Of a DNA stretch of 9,727 nt, positions 1 to 7,404 are shown one piece after another. A program made the position numbers and the translations under genes. This stretch comes from an uncultured Clostridia bacterium (GTDB lineage: Bacteria > Bacillota_A > Clostridia > Christensenellales > CAG-138). The stretch's first letter is position 1; the number at the start of each line of letters is the position of its first letter. The notes below the pieces were generated by a model, which was not told the origin of the DNA, searched no databases, and was given only the letters and a program-made list of their open reading frames with translations. The stretch covers positions 1 through 9,727 of the forward strand of contig CAMNHT010000034.1 of NCBI GenBank assembly GCA_946539625.1, given 5' to 3'.

Positions 1-662
1 TCTGCATGGATCGTGCACAGTTCGCGAAGGACTTCACCGGCGGTTACGGCGGCGTCGTTGACGGCCCGTACTACACCGGTTCCTGGATGTACAAAGAAGC
101 TCTGAACCAGGGCATGCTCCTTGACAGCTATGCGACCAGCGCAGACGCAGCAATCGAAATTCTCGAAGCTGACGGCTGGATCTGGAATGCAGACGGCACG
201 CCTTATGACGAGACGGTCGGCGGCGTTCGCTACAAGGCGATCCCGGCAGACGCAATCAGCGAGAATGATAAGGGTTATCACTCCGTTGACAACGCATACA
301 AAGTAGAAGAAGTCAATGGCGTATATCTGATGCCGCTCGTAATCAACTGGTACGGCACGGCGGACAACGAGTTCACCGACCTGCTCCAGACCGGCTTCAG
401 AACCAACGCAAACGTTGAGAGAGTCGGCATGAAGGTCTTCAACACCATCGGTGACTTCGCTCCGATGCTTGACGAGCTCTATCAGCAGGCAGTTTACGGC
501 TTCTATGCCGGCACCCCGCTCTACTGCGCGTTCAACTTCGCAACCGGCTTCAACAGCGCGGCTTACGACTACTCCTGGAACATGACGATCGATCCGGCGA
601 TGTATGACGACTATTCTCAGTACTACATCAAGGATGCTGCTGATATCTGCTGGCTCAGCTAA
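1..662 (+). CDS. oppA: Peptide ABC transporter substrate-binding protein, C-terminal part (5' end outside window)
   Basis: The frame is already open at the left edge (first complete codon at base 3, TGC) and ends at TAA 660-662, so only the last ~219 residues are visible. The text resembles the C-terminal lobe of SBP_bac_5 (OppA/DppA) proteins: a segment like MDRAQFAKDFTGGYG near the start, then an aromatic-rich tail (VYGFYAGTPLYCAF, YDYSWNMTIDPAMYDDYSQYY). Members of this family are lipoproteins or secreted proteins that capture peptides outside the membrane and deliver them to the OppBC permease. The adjacent oppBCDF genes support this role. The signal peptide and lipobox would lie upstream and cannot be checked. 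The ATG at base 6 is internal, not a start. Opp, Dpp or another class 5 substrate cannot be told apart from this fragment. Confidence 0.85.
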   Translation, partial: CMDRAQFAKDFTGGYGGVVDGPYYTGSWMYKEALNQGMLLDSYATSADAAIEILEADGWIWNADGTPYDETVGGVRYKAIPADAISENDKGYHSVDNAYKVEEVNGVYLMPLVINWYGTADNEFTDLLQTGFRTNANVERVGMKVFNTIGDFAPMLDELYQQAVYGFYAGTPLYCAFNFATGFNSAAYDYSWNMTIDPAMYDDYSQYYIKDAADICWLS

Positions 663-707
663 TCATCGGCAAAGCTGATCGTAGATTGTAAAAAGCAATC
701 GCAAATC

Positions 708-744
708 GCATCCGGCGGCAATCGCCGCCGGATGCTTTTCTTTC
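708..744 (+). terminator. Intrinsic terminator between oppA and oppB
   Basis: A perfect 12-bp inverted repeat, GCATCCGGCGGC (708-719) and GCCGCCGGATGC (724-735), has a 4-base loop (AATC) and is followed by TTTTCTTTC. This is a textbook Rho-independent terminator, 45 bases after the oppA stop. It should end most oppA transcripts, so the binding protein can be made in excess over the permease and ATPases, with oppBCDF expressed from read-through or a separate promoter. No convincing -35/-10 pair was seen between 745 and 826. Confidence 0.9.
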
Positions 745-839
745 AAGTAAAGACATTTTCCGTTCGAAAACGACACGCTGCTTCCGGTATCAGCGGGAAA
801 AGCATGTTTTTATAAACCCACGAAACAAAGGAGCATCCT

Positions 840-1883
840 ATGGGAAGATACATCGCCAAGAGATTGTTATACATGATCTTCGTGTTCTTTCTGCTCACCT
901 TCATTCTGTTCAACCTGTATCAGCTGATGCCTGCGAACCGCGCGTACACGGACGCACGTACCGAGATCCAGACGTTGAAGAATCTGTCGGAGGAGGAGAA
1001 GGCAACCAAGTTTGACGAGCTCTATCTGAAGTATCAGCGTATGTACGGTACCGATACCGACAACAAGATGGTGCTGTACTTAAGATGGCTCGGTCTCTAT
1101 CCATTCTATGATGGACATTTTTCCGGTATCTTTGAGGGGGATTTCGGATTTTCCTACGACTACAACCTTCCGGTTGTGAAAGTTGTGCCGACACATATGC
1201 GTAACTCCTTCCTGATCGGTATCATCACCGAGATTGCAGTTCTCGGCGTAACGATCCCGCTCGGCATTAAGTGCGCGGTCAAAAAGAACGGACGTTTTGA
1301 CCGTTTTACGCAGTTCTTCTCCCTGATCGGCTTCTCAACGCCGAGCTTCATTATCTATATTGTATTTATCGTTTTCTTCTGCTCGATACTGGGATGGTTT
1401 CCGGTCAGCGGCATGAAGACGCCCGGCCGTGACTATGCCAACTGGTTCCAGGAAGCGCTTGACGTTTTGCATCACGTTGCGCTGCCGACGATCTGCCTGA
1501 CATTCAGTTCCCTGGCGTCCATCACCCGTATCTGCCGCGCGTCCATGATCGACGCGTTGAGCCTTGACTGTATCCGCACTGCGCGTGCAAAGGGCCTGAC
1601 CGAAAAGACGGTCATCTACAGCCATGCATGGCGTAATGCATTGGTCCCGATGGTTTCCATCATTGTCGGCGGCTTCTTCGGAACGATTTCCGGCGCAATG
1701 ATCCTCGAAACGATGTTCGGGTTCAAGGGCATGGGACTTCTGTTCCTGAACGCAACGAGAACGGCGGACTATGACATGATCATGTTCCTGGAGGTCATCT
1801 ACACCTTCATCGGCTTGTTCAGTAACCTTGTCATCGACCTTTGCTACGGCATCGTGGACCCGCGTGTCCGTATCAGCAAGTAA
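840..1883 (+). CDS. oppB: Oligopeptide/dipeptide ABC transporter permease OppB
   Basis: This is a 347-residue integral membrane subunit of a peptide importer. It has the OppB/DppB layout: a first membrane helix (~8-28, followed by QLMP), an external region (~29-118) containing GDFGFSY (100-106), then five further hydrophobic helices (~122-143, 158-182, 212-228, 270-292, 311-336). The cytoplasmic EAA coupling loop that docks on the ATPases is visible at 247-270 (ARAKGLTEKTVIYSHAWRNA), and the protein ends in the family-typical DPRVR (340-344). The start is fixed by AAAGGAG at 827-833, six bases before ATG. It would pair with OppC to form the peptide channel. The external segment after helix 1 is somewhat long but within what OppB proteins show. 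Next in line is oppC, 12 bases downstream; the TAA of oppB forms part of the TAAGGAGG ribosome site of oppC. Confidence 0.95.
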   Translation: MGRYIAKRLLYMIFVFFLLTFILFNLYQLMPANRAYTDARTEIQTLKNLSEEEKATKFDELYLKYQRMYGTDTDNKMVLYLRWLGLYPFYDGHFSGIFEGDFGFSYDYNLPVVKVVPTHMRNSFLIGIITEIAVLGVTIPLGIKCAVKKNGRFDRFTQFFSLIGFSTPSFIIYIVFIVFFCSILGWFPVSGMKTPGRDYANWFQEALDVLHHVALPTICLTFSSLASITRICRASMIDALSLDCIRTARAKGLTEKTVIYSHAWRNALVPMVSIIVGGFFGTISGAMILETMFGFKGMGLLFLNATRTADYDMIMFLEVIYTFIGLFSNLVIDLCYGIVDPRVRISK

Positions 1884-1895
1884 GGAGGGAGCATC

Positions 1896-3875
1896 ATGGA
1901 AAAGAAAAAGAAAGAAAACATCTTCCGGAAACTCCTTCGCTGGACGGTTCGCGGCCTTTTGGGTCAGAAGTACGAGGAGAAATGGTTCGGCAAGAAGGAA
2001 AAGGTCCAGAAGGAGATCGTCTTCAAGAACGGCGTTCCGGACGATTCCGAACTCATCGTCAGCCCGGGCCGCCAGATCTTCAACCGCTTTATGGAGCGGA
2101 AATTTGCGGTCATTTCCGTCATCGTCGTCCTGATCATGTTCCTGATCGTGTTCATCGTACCGCACTTCATGACGAAGTACTATGACGCATTCACCGAGAC
2201 GACGCAGAAGGACCTTCCGCCGACACTGTCTTTGATGAAGGTTCCGAAGGAACTGCAGAACAATATCAAGTCGATCGACAGCTACGGCAGCTTTTCCGTC
2301 GGTCTTTCCAATGACGGCAAGGTCTATGTCTGGGGTATCGGCAAGCTCGGCGCAACCGGTCTGAACGTCAAGGATATTCCGCAGGAAGTGATGGACGCGA
2401 AGATCGCTTATGTCGCAGCCGGCCAGGACCATATCATCGCACTCGATGAGAACGGCAAGTTCTACGGCTGGGGCAGCAACCGCTTCGGTCAGTACGCAAT
2501 TGACGAAAAGACCGAAGGCAACCCGAACCTTGAACCGATTCCGGAGGAAGTTCTGAACGGTCTTGATATTACCCACGTCAAGAAGCTCGTTGCCGGTTAT
2601 CAGGCTTCCGCGATCCTGATGGACGACGGTACGCTCTATATCTGGGGCAACAAGCAGTCCTATTCGAATCTTGAAAACATGGTCGGCAGAACGAATATCA
2701 TCGACGTCGACTTTACATTGAACAACGTCGTTGCGCTTGACTCCCGTCAGAGCAGCGTCGTAACGGGCAAGAAGGGCCTGTATGATATGGCTCGTACGCA
2801 GATCAGCGGAACCAAAGCCGTCAAGATGAAGGAATTCCTGAACGGCAGAAAGATCCTCGAGATCCGCGCAACGGCGAAGAGTGTCTGCCTGCTGCTGGAC
2901 GACGGTACCATTGCGCTGACAGGCGACTTTGAGACGGATAACGTTGAAGTGCCGAAGCTTGCGCAGGGCGAATACTTCGTCGACATCGAAGCCGGTACGT
3001 ATCATTACAGCGCGCTTTCCAACCTCGGTCACGTATATTCGTTCGGCGGCGACCATTACCGCCAGGCGGAAGCACCCGTTGTAAACGGCGCAAAGAAACT
3101 GTTTGCCGGCGCCTTCCAGAGCTACGCTGTGGACGAAAACGGCAAGCTGCTGGACAGCTGGGGTCTGAAGGGCTATCTGTTCGGCACCGATGACCGCGGC
3201 GCGAACATCGCAGAGCGTGTTGTCGCAGGCGGACGTGTTACGATGACGGTCGGCGCAGTCGCCGTTATCATCGAGATCATCATCGGCGTTTCGATCGGTC
3301 TGATGTCCGGCTTCCTCGGCGGCTGGGTCGATATCTTCCTTATGCGTGTTGCAGAGGTCTTCAGCTCGATCCCGCTTTACCCGTTCCTGCTGATCCTGAC
3401 CTCTCTGCTTGCGCAGGTTTCGATGACGACCGATCAAAAGCTATACATGATCATGGTCATCCTCGGTATCCTCGGCTGGCCGGGCTTTGCGTACATCACG
3501 CGTGCGCAGGTGCTGGTTGCCCGTGAATCCGAGTACGTCACCGCAGCACAGGCAATGGGCGTCAAGGAAACGCGTATCGCGTTCAAGCACATCCTGCCGA
3601 ACATCATCTCGGTTATTCTGGTTCAGATGACGCTGAGCTTCGCGGCATCCATGCAGACGGAGACGTCGCTGTCCTTCCTCGGATTCGGCGTTACCTATCC
3701 GCAGCCGAGCTGGGGCAACATGCTGTCCCGCGCGAGCAACGCGGTCGCGGCGATCAACTTCTGGTGGCAGTGGGTATTCACCTCTGCGATCCTGATCTTC
3801 ACAACGATCTGCATCAACACGATCGGCGACACGCTGCGCGACGTTATGGACCCGAAGTCCACGAACGATAAGTAA
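1896..3875 (+). CDS. oppC: Peptide ABC transporter permease OppC with an inserted seven-blade RCC1-type propeller
   Basis: This 659-residue permease subunit is about twice the usual OppC length (~300). Residues 1-69 are a basic cytoplasmic N-terminus and 70-89 the first membrane helix. Residues ~125-423 form an inserted repeat domain, and the normal OppC sequence resumes at GTDDRG (430-435, normally GTDDLGRD). Helices follow from ~446, the EAA loop lies at ~550-570 (AAQAMGVKETRIAFKHILPN), and LSFLGFGV plus PSWG (592-607) are family hallmarks. The insert shows seven RCC1-like blades, each with a pattern such as VAAGQDHIIALDENGKFYGWG, ending near 147, 192, 251, 291, 343, 384 and 423; blades 4 and 5 are the most diverged. 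The insert sits in the first extracytoplasmic loop, so the propeller should face outward, near the OppA docking site. The ribosome site is TAAGGAGG at 1881-1888. Its function is unknown; binding of peptide, cell wall or OppA is inference. Confidence 0.95.
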   Translation: MEKKKKENIFRKLLRWTVRGLLGQKYEEKWFGKKEKVQKEIVFKNGVPDDSELIVSPGRQIFNRFMERKFAVISVIVVLIMFLIVFIVPHFMTKYYDAFTETTQKDLPPTLSLMKVPKELQNNIKSIDSYGSFSVGLSNDGKVYVWGIGKLGATGLNVKDIPQEVMDAKIAYVAAGQDHIIALDENGKFYGWGSNRFGQYAIDEKTEGNPNLEPIPEEVLNGLDITHVKKLVAGYQASAILMDDGTLYIWGNKQSYSNLENMVGRTNIIDVDFTLNNVVALDSRQSSVVTGKKGLYDMARTQISGTKAVKMKEFLNGRKILEIRATAKSVCLLLDDGTIALTGDFETDNVEVPKLAQGEYFVDIEAGTYHYSALSNLGHVYSFGGDHYRQAEAPVVNGAKKLFAGAFQSYAVDENGKLLDSWGLKGYLFGTDDRGANIAERVVAGGRVTMTVGAVAVIIEIIIGVSIGLMSGFLGGWVDIFLMRVAEVFSSIPLYPFLLILTSLLAQVSMTTDQKLYMIMVILGILGWPGFAYITRAQVLVARESEYVTAAQAMGVKETRIAFKHILPNIISVILVQMTLSFAASMQTETSLSFLGFGVTYPQPSWGNMLSRASNAVAAINFWWQWVFTSAILIFTTICINTIGDTLRDVMDPKSTNDK

Positions 3876-3890
3876 AGGAGGAAAAAAGCA

Positions 3891-4907
3891 ATGCCTTTGT
3901 TGGAAGTAAAACATCTTCACACCTTCTTTACGACAAAGAAAGGTATCGTCAAAGCTGTAAACGACGTTTCTTACGAGCTTGACGCCGGCAAGACCATCGG
4001 CATCGTCGGTGAGTCCGGTTCCGGCAAATCGGTCTCCGCAATGAGCATCCTGCAGCTTCTCGACGGCAACGGCTATATCGACAGCGGCGAGATCCTTCTT
4101 GAGGGCAAAGACCTCACGAAGTTCACGCTGAAAGAGATGTACAACGTCCGCGGCAACGATATTTCCGTTATTTTCCAGGAACCGATGACGAGCTTGAACC
4201 CGGTCTTCTCGGTTGACAGACAGCTGTCTGAGCCGTTCATGATCCACCAGGGCATGAACAAGAAGCAGGCGCACGAAGAAGCCTTGAAGATGCTGTACGA
4301 CGTACAGATCCCGAATCCGGAAGTCGTCATCAAGCAGTATCCGCATCAGCTGTCCGGCGGTATGCGTCAGCGTGTTATGATCGCTATGGCGCTTGCCTGC
4401 AAGCCCAAGATCCTGATCGCCGATGAGCCGACGACGGCTCTGGACGTTACGATCCAGGCGCAGATCCTGAAGCTGATGAACGATCTGAAGAAATCCAAGG
4501 GTACGGCAATCATCTTCATCACGCACGACCTCGGCGTTATCAACGAAATGGCGGACGACGTTGCGGTCATGTACTGCGGACAGGTCGTCGAACACGCGCC
4601 GGTAGACGTCATCTTCCAGGGCAGCGGCGAATTCAGCCACCCGTACACGGAAGGTCTGATGCAGTCGATCCCGCGTCTCGAGAACGAAAGCGACCGTCTC
4701 GATCCGATCCCCGGCGTCGTGCCGCATCCGTTGGCACTTCCGAAGGGCTGCAAGTTCGGTCCGCGCTGCAAGTACTGCACGCAGAAGTGCGTCGATGAGG
4801 AACCCGAGCTTGTCAATGTGAAACCGAACCAGAAGATCAGATGCTTCTATCCTAATAAGGAGGAACGGGCCAGTGTCGAACACCAAAAAATTACTGTCAA
4901 TCACTAA
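3891..4907 (+). CDS. oppD: Peptide ABC transporter ATP-binding protein OppD
   Basis: This 338-residue cytoplasmic ATPase drives peptide import as a heterodimer with OppF. The motifs are complete and in order: Walker A GESGSGKS (40-47), Q-loop VIFQEP (Q96), signature LSGGMRQR (154-161), Walker B ILIADEP (174-180), D-loop ALD (183-185) and H-loop His212. The C-terminal oligopeptide/dipeptide (oligo_HPY) region contains PHPLALPKGCKFGPRC with cysteines 287, 293, 300 and 318. In related DppD/OppD proteins four such cysteines hold a [4Fe-4S] cluster; here there is an extra Cys296. The start has AAAGGAGG at 3874-3881, overlapping the oppC stop. The last 35 bases overlap the start of oppF, which implies coupled translation. 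Length and motifs are ordinary, unlike oppC and oppF. Confidence 0.96.
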   Translation: MPLLEVKHLHTFFTTKKGIVKAVNDVSYELDAGKTIGIVGESGSGKSVSAMSILQLLDGNGYIDSGEILLEGKDLTKFTLKEMYNVRGNDISVIFQEPMTSLNPVFSVDRQLSEPFMIHQGMNKKQAHEEALKMLYDVQIPNPEVVIKQYPHQLSGGMRQRVMIAMALACKPKILIADEPTTALDVTIQAQILKLMNDLKKSKGTAIIFITHDLGVINEMADDVAVMYCGQVVEHAPVDVIFQGSGEFSHPYTEGLMQSIPRLENESDRLDPIPGVVPHPLALPKGCKFGPRCKYCTQKCVDEEPELVNVKPNQKIRCFYPNKEERASVEHQKITVNH

Positions 4908-6492
4908 TCTGAAGAAGTACTTCCCTGTTGCGAAGTCGTCCATCTTTCAGAAAAAACGTCTCTATGTTCGCGCAAACGAGGATATCACGATCGACATCTA
5001 TGAAGGCGAGACCCTCGGTATTGTAGGCGAATCCGGTTGCGGCAAGTCGACACTCGGCCGTGTTCTTCTCCAGCTGTATCCGCAGACCGCAGGCTGCACG
5101 CTGTATTACGGAACGACGATCGACGAAATGGCGCCGAAATACGTGATCGACACGTTAAACAACGAAAACAGGTATCGTAAGGCGCTGCAAAAGGCAAACG
5201 AGAAGGCGGAAGAGCTTCAGAAGAAGGTTGAAGCGGCAGGCGGCGAGGACGGCGCGGATTTCTATCTGCTCCAGGAATCCAACATCGCCAATTGCGAAGT
5301 ACAGACGCACCTCAGTAACATCGTCAAGATCTTCGGCGGATTCTTTGCAAAGGATGATGAAGAAGGCCGCCGCCTGATGAAAGACATTTACTTCGAGAAC
5401 AGAAAGCGCAAAGCGATTGCAGAGCGCCGCAAAAAGCAGCAGGTTGATTTTGAACATTTTGATCACATGCTGACCGAAGTAAAGGAAAGCAAGAAATCCG
5501 CTATCGAGAGCAAGAGAGCGCGTGCAGAAGAAGCCCTGAAGGGCACGGATGCACAGCTTGCCGAGATCGACAGGAAAACCGCTGACCTGCGGGCTAAGCT
5601 CGATGCGGTCAAGGCAAAGTACGCGGGCGATCCGGAGTTCGACAAGTACGAAGCGATGCGCGACAACGGCATCGACCTGGCGCGTCTGAACTATTCGGAA
5701 ATGCGTACGCTCAGAAAGGATATGCAGATCATCTTCCAGGATCCGTATTCCAGTCTGAACCCGCGTTTCACCGTCGGCCAGATCATCGAGGAAGGTCTTG
5801 TTACGCACAAGTTCTTCAAGCACGGATCTTCGAAGCTGCGTGAATACATCGTCGAGACGATGGAGAAGTGCGGTCTGCAGGAATACATGCTGCACCGTTA
5901 TCCGCACCAGTTCTCCGGCGGTCAGCGTCAGCGTATCTGCATCGCACGTGCACTTGCGGTTCAGCCGAAGTTCGTTGTCTGCGACGAGTGCGTATCCGCA
6001 CTGGACGTTTCGATTCAGTCGCAGATCATCAACCTTCTGCAGGAGCTGAAAGAAAAACAGCATCTGACCTACATGTTCATTTCGCATGACTTGTCCGTCG
6101 TAAAGTTCATCTCCGATCGTATCGCAGTCATGTATCTCGGCAACATCGTCGAGCTGTCCGACAAAAAGACGATCTTCGATGATCCGCGTCACCCGTACAC
6201 GGTCGCGCTTCTGTCCTCCATCCCGACGACGGAGCCCGGCTCTGCGGACAAAGAGCGCATCATCCTCGAGGGCAACATTCCGAGCCCCGTCAATCCGCCT
6301 GCCGGCTGCAAGTTCTGCACCCGCTGCTACATGGCGCAGGATAAGTGCCGCAGAGTTGCGCCGCCGCTCACGGAGATCGAGCCGGGTCACTTCTGCGCAT
6401 GCCACTTCCCGGAGAAAAAGATCGACGAGAACAGGAACTATCTGTTTGACGTGAAAACCACGAAGACAGTAGAAAAAGCTGAGGAGAAGTAA
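4873..6492 (+). CDS. oppF: Peptide ABC transporter ATP-binding protein OppF with a large helical insertion
   Basis: This 539-residue ATPase is about 200 longer than usual OppF/DppF. Walker A is GESGCGKS (52-59), the Q-loop [13 protein letters not shown] (Q289), the signature FSGGQRQR (347-354), Walker B FVVCDEC (367-373) with catalytic Glu372, and the H-loop His405. Residues ~84-265 are an insertion with no counterpart in ordinary OppF. It is rich in Lys, Glu, Arg and Ala with likely coiled-coil stretches (~97-122 and ~160-250), and the normal sequence resumes at [14 protein letters not shown]. The C-terminal oligo_HPY region has cysteines 479, 485, 492 and 510 in family positions plus extra Cys482 and Cys508. 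In Walker B, Cys373 replaces the usual proline of DEP. The start is GTG at 4873, with AAGGAGG at 4857-4863, inside the 3' end of oppD. All catalytic residues are present, so it should be active. Confidence 0.95.
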   Translation: MSNTKKLLSITNLKKYFPVAKSSIFQKKRLYVRANEDITIDIYEGETLGIVGESGCGKSTLGRVLLQLYPQTAGCTLYYGTTIDEMAPKYVIDTLNNENRYRKALQKANEKAEELQKKVEAAGGEDGADFYLLQESNIANCEVQTHLSNIVKIFGGFFAKDDEEGRRLMKDIYFENRKRKAIAERRKKQQVDFEHFDHMLTEVKESKKSAIESKRARAEEALKGTDAQLAEIDRKTADLRAKLDAVKAKYAGDPEFDKYEAMRDNGIDLARLNYSEMRTLRKDMQIIFQDPYSSLNPRFTVGQIIEEGLVTHKFFKHGSSKLREYIVETMEKCGLQEYMLHRYPHQFSGGQRQRICIARALAVQPKFVVCDECVSALDVSIQSQIINLLQELKEKQHLTYMFISHDLSVVKFISDRIAVMYLGNIVELSDKKTIFDDPRHPYTVALLSSIPTTEPGSADKERIILEGNIPSPVNPPAGCKFCTRCYMAQDKCRRVAPPLTEIEPGHFCACHFPEKKIDENRNYLFDVKTTKTVEKAEEK

Positions 6493-6668
6493 TGCGGGTT
6501 TCCGAAGAAAACCGAAAAGAAGCCCTGGAAGAGGAAGAGGTACAGCTCGAAAAGCATGATATGACCGCGCTGTGGCTCTCCGGGATCCTGACGATCGGGC
6601 TTCCGTGCCTCTTTCTGATCCTGCTGATCATCGGGCTGACCGTTCTGATCTTCGGCTTGTGGATCTGA
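6492..6668 (+). CDS. Small single-span membrane protein coupled to oppF
   Basis: An open frame of 58 codons begins with ATG overlapping the oppF stop (TAATG, 6490-6494) and ends at TGA 6666-6668. GAGGAGAAG (6481-6489) serves as ribosome site. The first ~25 residues are charged and acidic (EENRKEALEEEEVQLEKHD) and probably form a cytoplasmic amphipathic helix. Residues ~28-57 are almost entirely hydrophobic (LFLILLIIGLTVLIFGLWI) and should be a membrane helix, after which the protein ends. No family is recognised. The stop-start overlap, good ribosome site, clear helix and position just before the operon terminator argue that it is real. It could be an accessory or regulatory subunit of the transporter, which is inference. 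Confidence 0.65.
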   Translation: MRVSEENRKEALEEEEVQLEKHDMTALWLSGILTIGLPCLFLILLIIGLTVLIFGLWI

Positions 6669-6684
6669 AAACAAAATCTCAATC

Positions 6685-6714
6685 AAAAAGCATCCCCGAT
6701 CGGGGATGCTTTTT
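6685..6714 (+). terminator. Intrinsic terminator ending the opp operon
   Basis: A perfect inverted repeat GCATCCCC (6690-6697) / GGGGATGC (6702-6709) encloses a GATC loop and is flanked by AAAAA (6685-6689) and TTTTT (6710-6714). It lies 16 bases after the stop of the small membrane protein. Because the A and T tracts are symmetrical it could also terminate on the other strand, although no convergent gene is present. Confidence 0.92.
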
Positions 6715-6751
6715 GCGTTGGGGAAACGAGAACCGGCTACGGATCGCAGGT

Positions 6752-6780
6752 TTGACAGAATGATCCGGTTGTGATATTCT
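6752..6780 (+). promoter_or_regulatory. Sigma-A type promoter with extended -10
   Basis: A perfect -35 TTGACA (6752-6757), a 17-base spacer and a -10 TATTCT (6775-6780) are preceded by TGA, an extended -10 element. Transcription should begin near 6786-6788 and read the 145-residue membrane protein at 6844. The leader contains a GC-rich hairpin, CGCGGC (6802-6807) / GCCGCG (6811-6816), that stops 14 bases before the ribosome binding site. Confidence 0.8.
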
Positions 6781-6843
6781 CGATGCGACCACCATCAGGT
6801 CCGCGGCAGGGCCGCGACCCCGTTTCGCCTTGGAGGACAGATC

Positions 6844-7281
6844 ATGAAAAACAGCCGCCTTGCGTATATGCTCACAGCGATCCTTTCCCTGTTCAACGTG
6901 CTTTTTCTGCCGATCTATGCCGTACCGGATTGGGCTGCGGCGCAAACAGGGACTGCGCTCGGGTTTTACAACGCGGTCCAGATCCTGCTTTATGTGCCGC
7001 ATCCGCTGGAATACTGGATCGTATCCATGACGCTTGCGATCTTCATACCGAGCTTTGCGCTGTTTATTACCGCGCTGATCGGCAAGCAGACGCCGTATCT
7101 GATCTCCGCGCTCGGCGGCATTACGCTTTGGACGGTGGCAGGATGGAGCTACATGCAGCAATTCGAATTCGCAAGGCTGTTCATCCTTGACGGAAGCGGG
7201 ATCGGGATCGGGTTCTGGTGCGCGATCGTCCTTCTGATACTCGCGACGGTTTTTGCGCTCAGAAGAAAGAATAAAAACTGA
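6844..7281 (+). CDS. Four-helix membrane protein of unknown function
   Basis: This 145-residue hydrophobic protein has four predicted membrane helices (~8-26, 57-79, 85-103, 118-139). A short external loop after helix 1 (~27-56) contains a conspicuous YVPHPLEYW stretch. The end is basic (RRKNKN), placing the C-terminus in the cytoplasm by the positive-inside rule; the N-terminus (MKNSR) would be on the same side. The start has TGGAGG (6831-6836) seven bases before ATG and a strong promoter upstream. I do not recognise a family or catalytic motif. It is transcribed alone, after the opp terminator, so no link to the transporter is implied. Codon use resembles the neighbouring genes and the frame is intact. 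Confidence 0.8.
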   Translation: MKNSRLAYMLTAILSLFNVLFLPIYAVPDWAAAQTGTALGFYNAVQILLYVPHPLEYWIVSMTLAIFIPSFALFITALIGKQTPYLISALGGITLWTVAGWSYMQQFEFARLFILDGSGIGIGFWCAIVLLILATVFALRRKNKN

Positions 7282-7342
7282 CGCACGGAGAGTCAATCCG
7301 GGAAAAGACGCCTTTTACGGAACCCTGCACGCGAGACTTGCG

Positions 7343-7366
7343 GAAAACGTTTTCATACGATATCGT
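7343..7366 (+). promoter_or_regulatory. Adjacent palindromes, one cre-like; possible operator
   Basis: A perfect 12-bp palindrome GAAAACGTTTTC (7343-7354) is followed after two bases by a perfect 10-bp palindrome ACGATATCGT (7357-7366). With its next base, GGAAAACGTTTTCA differs at one position from TGAAAACGTTTTCA, a form that fits the CcpA cre / LacI-family operator pattern with central CG. A weak promoter-like pair TTGCGG (7338-7343) and TATCGT (7361-7366), 17 bases apart, would bracket the first palindrome. The only thing downstream is the mgtC remnant, so the site may be a relic of its control region. Confidence 0.4.
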
Positions 7367-7404
7367 GAATCATTTTCGCACGAGAGGACATTTTTCCTGA
7401 CGGC

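Noticed and set aside
1335..3437. A 700-codon open frame on the - strand opposite oppB and oppC
   Set aside because: Its codons are in register with the sense codons, so it stays open simply because these genes avoid TTA, CTA and TCA. The translation is rich in Asp, Arg, Val and His with no domain, and the sense genes are certain.
3441..4943. A 500-codon open frame on the - strand opposite the oppC end and oppD
   Set aside because: Same codon-bias shadow in the same register; no recognisable protein and no suitable promoter or ribosome site.
5155..6405. A 416-codon open frame on the - strand opposite oppF
   Set aside because: In-register shadow of oppF codon use; Arg/Leu/Asp-rich text without domains.
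6679..7296. A 205-codon open frame on the - strand opposite the four-helix membrane protein
   Set aside because: Highly charged, low-complexity text, while the + strand frame has a promoter, ribosome site and clear membrane helices.
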